Shown here piece by piece: positions 4,519 through 5,381 of a stretch of DNA of 5,381 nucleotides; the first letter of the stretch is position 1, and each line of letters starts with the position of its first letter. A program made the position numbers and the translations under genes. This DNA is from Solobacterium sp. (GTDB lineage Bacteria > Bacillota_I > Bacilli_A > Erysipelotrichales > Erysipelotrichaceae). The notes beneath the pieces are model-generated. The model had not been told where the DNA came from and did not search any database. It saw nothing but the letters and a program-made list of their open reading frames with translations. The DNA is taken from the NCBI GenBank assembly GCA_017543025.1, contig JAFYGX010000173.1, forward strand, positions 1 to 5,381, read 5' to 3'.

Positions 4519-5381
4519 TGTCTCCTTCGTTAAACGGATCGCCGCATTCCGGGCAGAATTTGGGCGGCTTCATAGGATCCTCGGGTTCCCAGCCGCACTT
4601 GTCGCAGCGATACAGCGGAGCGCCGGCAGGCTTCTTTGCACCGCATTCCGCGCAGAATTTTCCTCTGTTGACTGTCCCGCAGATCTGACAGGTCCAACCG
4701 ACCGATACAACAGTTTCCGGCTTTTTTGATCCGCATTCCGCGCAGAACTTGCCTGCTGCCTGTTTTCCGCACACGGGGCATACCCAGCTGTCTGTCGAAA
4801 TCTGCGGGTTTTCTGCCATCTGATACAGACTCTGTGCATTCAAGCCGCCGACATTCTGCGCCATATTCATTCCGACAAAACCCATCGCTGCGCCTGCCGT
4901 TTCATTGGCAGCAGCTGCCTGCATTGCGGCAGCCTGCGCTCCGACCAGGTGCGCAGCAGCCATATTCGGATTCTTGAAGGCGGCATTTCTCTGTAGTTCT
5001 TTGATGATTTTTTCATCTTCCTCGCTGGCTTTCACGCTGGAAACGCCGACCGAAACGATTTCAAGCCCGCGAACTTCACTCCACTTGGCGGAGAGTTCTG
5101 TATTCAGTGCGTCTGCCAGTTCCTTTGTATGTCCGGGAAGCGCGGAATAACGGATTCCAAGATCCGATATTCTTGCAAAAGCCGGCTGAAGCGCTGTCAG
5201 AAGCTCCGTACGCATCTGTCCGATCAGCTGATCAACCGTATATACGGAGGATACATTCCCGCAAACGTTCGTGTAGAACAGCAGCGGGTTTGTCATACGG
5301 AAGCTGTATTCACCAAAGCACCGAACAGAGATATCCATGTCCAGACCGATATTCCTGTCAACAACACGGAACGGCACAGGA
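4508..5381 (-). CDS. SPFH-domain protein with three C-terminal zinc ribbons (YdjI-like), 5' end outside window
   Basis: The reading frame is open to the right edge. The first in-window codons give PVPFRVVDRNIGLDMDISV, which is internal sequence, and the GTG at 5377 is a Val codon and not the start. About 291 residues are present, numbered here from that Val as 1. The end of the SPFH (stomatin/prohibitin-like) domain runs to about 115, with NPLLFYTNVCGNV and LLTALQPAFARISDLGIRYS. A helical segment follows (KASEEDEKIIKELQRNA), then an Ala/Met/Gly-rich stretch (about 138-190). Three four-cysteine ribbons follow: C200/203/212/215, C230/233/242/245 and C258/261/275/278. This build matches COG4260-type proteins such as B. 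subtilis YdjI, which help organise PspA at the membrane. The last codons hold the ribosome site of the next gene, whose start overlaps this stop by 8-11 bases. Confidence 0.88.
   Translation of the reverse strand, partial: PVPFRVVDRNIGLDMDISVRCFGEYSFRMTNPLLFYTNVCGNVSSVYTVDQLIGQMRTELLTALQPAFARISDLGIRYSALPGHTKELADALNTELSAKWSEVRGLEIVSVGVSSVKASEEDEKIIKELQRNAAFKNPNMAAAHLVGAQAAAMQAAAANETAGAAMGFVGMNMAQNVGGLNAQSLYQMAENPQISTDSWVCPVCGKQAAGKFCAECGSKKPETVVSVGWTCQICGTVNRGKFCAECGAKKPAGAPLYRCDKCGWEPEDPMKPPKFCPECGDPFNEGDIVD
4522..4527 (-). promoter_or_regulatory. Ribosome site for the lipoprotein, inside the SPFH gene
   Basis: AAGGAG is formed by the SPFH codons for Glu-Gly-Asp near the C-terminus. Its distance is three bases to the TTG at 4518 and six bases to the TTG at 4515, so the second TTG is the better-spaced start. 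This is the only visible signal for the lipoprotein, and it ties that gene's expression to the SPFH transcript. Confidence 0.6.
4628..4786 (-). repeat. Tandem duplicated zinc-ribbon coding unit
   Basis: Two ribbon units of the SPFH protein are spaced exactly 90 bases (30 residues) apart, both ending GKFCAECGxKKP. At DNA level, CCGCATTCCGCGCAGAA occurs at 4641-4657 and again at 4731-4747. A one-mismatch copy lies at 4542-4558 in the third ribbon, 99 bases from the middle copy. The identity at third codon positions points to a fairly recent duplication or to gene conversion between the first two units. Confidence 0.75.

Noticed and set aside
5333..5361. TTGACA on the minus strand at 5361-5356 as a promoter
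   Set aside because: The paired -10 position reads ATGGAT, and the site lies inside the SPFH coding region.

Overview
All genes in this window lie on the minus strand, so it reads from right (5381) to left (1). Six genes and the first codons of a seventh are packed with gaps of 33 bases or less, and two junctions overlap. This looks like one long operon. Coding density is near 100 percent. No RNA gene, mobile element, CRISPR array or convincing terminator was seen, and no stretch over 300 bases lacks a gene. The organism looks like a low-to-mid GC Firmicute, most likely a gut-type member of Clostridia (Oscillospiraceae/Ruminococcaceae-like). The reasons are strong AGGAGG-type ribosome sites, use of TTG starts, and the ScpA N-terminus, which matches my memory of that family better than the Bacillus form. 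This placement is inference.

Right part (5381 to 1571): a four-gene membrane block. First comes the C-terminal part of an SPFH-domain protein with three C-terminal zinc ribbons (YdjI-like; its 5' end is outside the window). Next is a lipoprotein of unrecognised family, then a double zinc-ribbon protein with a C-terminal membrane anchor (YdjG-like), then a secreted or anchored TPM-domain protein (YdjH-like). In Bacillus subtilis, ydjG-ydjH-ydjI follow pspA in a SigW-controlled envelope-stress operon and help bring PspA to the membrane. The block here looks like a reordered relative, with a lipoprotein inserted between the SPFH and zinc-ribbon genes and no pspA inside the window.

Left part (1537 to 1): a site-2 protease family (M50) membrane metalloprotease, then scpA, then the first 21 codons of scpB. 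ScpA and ScpB are the kleisin and kite subunits of the SMC condensin. scpA and scpB overlap in an ATGA.

How they may work together: the SPFH, zinc-ribbon and TPM proteins plausibly form one membrane complex, with the lipoprotein as its outer-face partner. The M50-scpA-scpB part is a housekeeping string that may simply be read through from the membrane block. Two RNA hairpins at gene starts (1538-1567 and 4454-4476) could tune translation, but this is untested.
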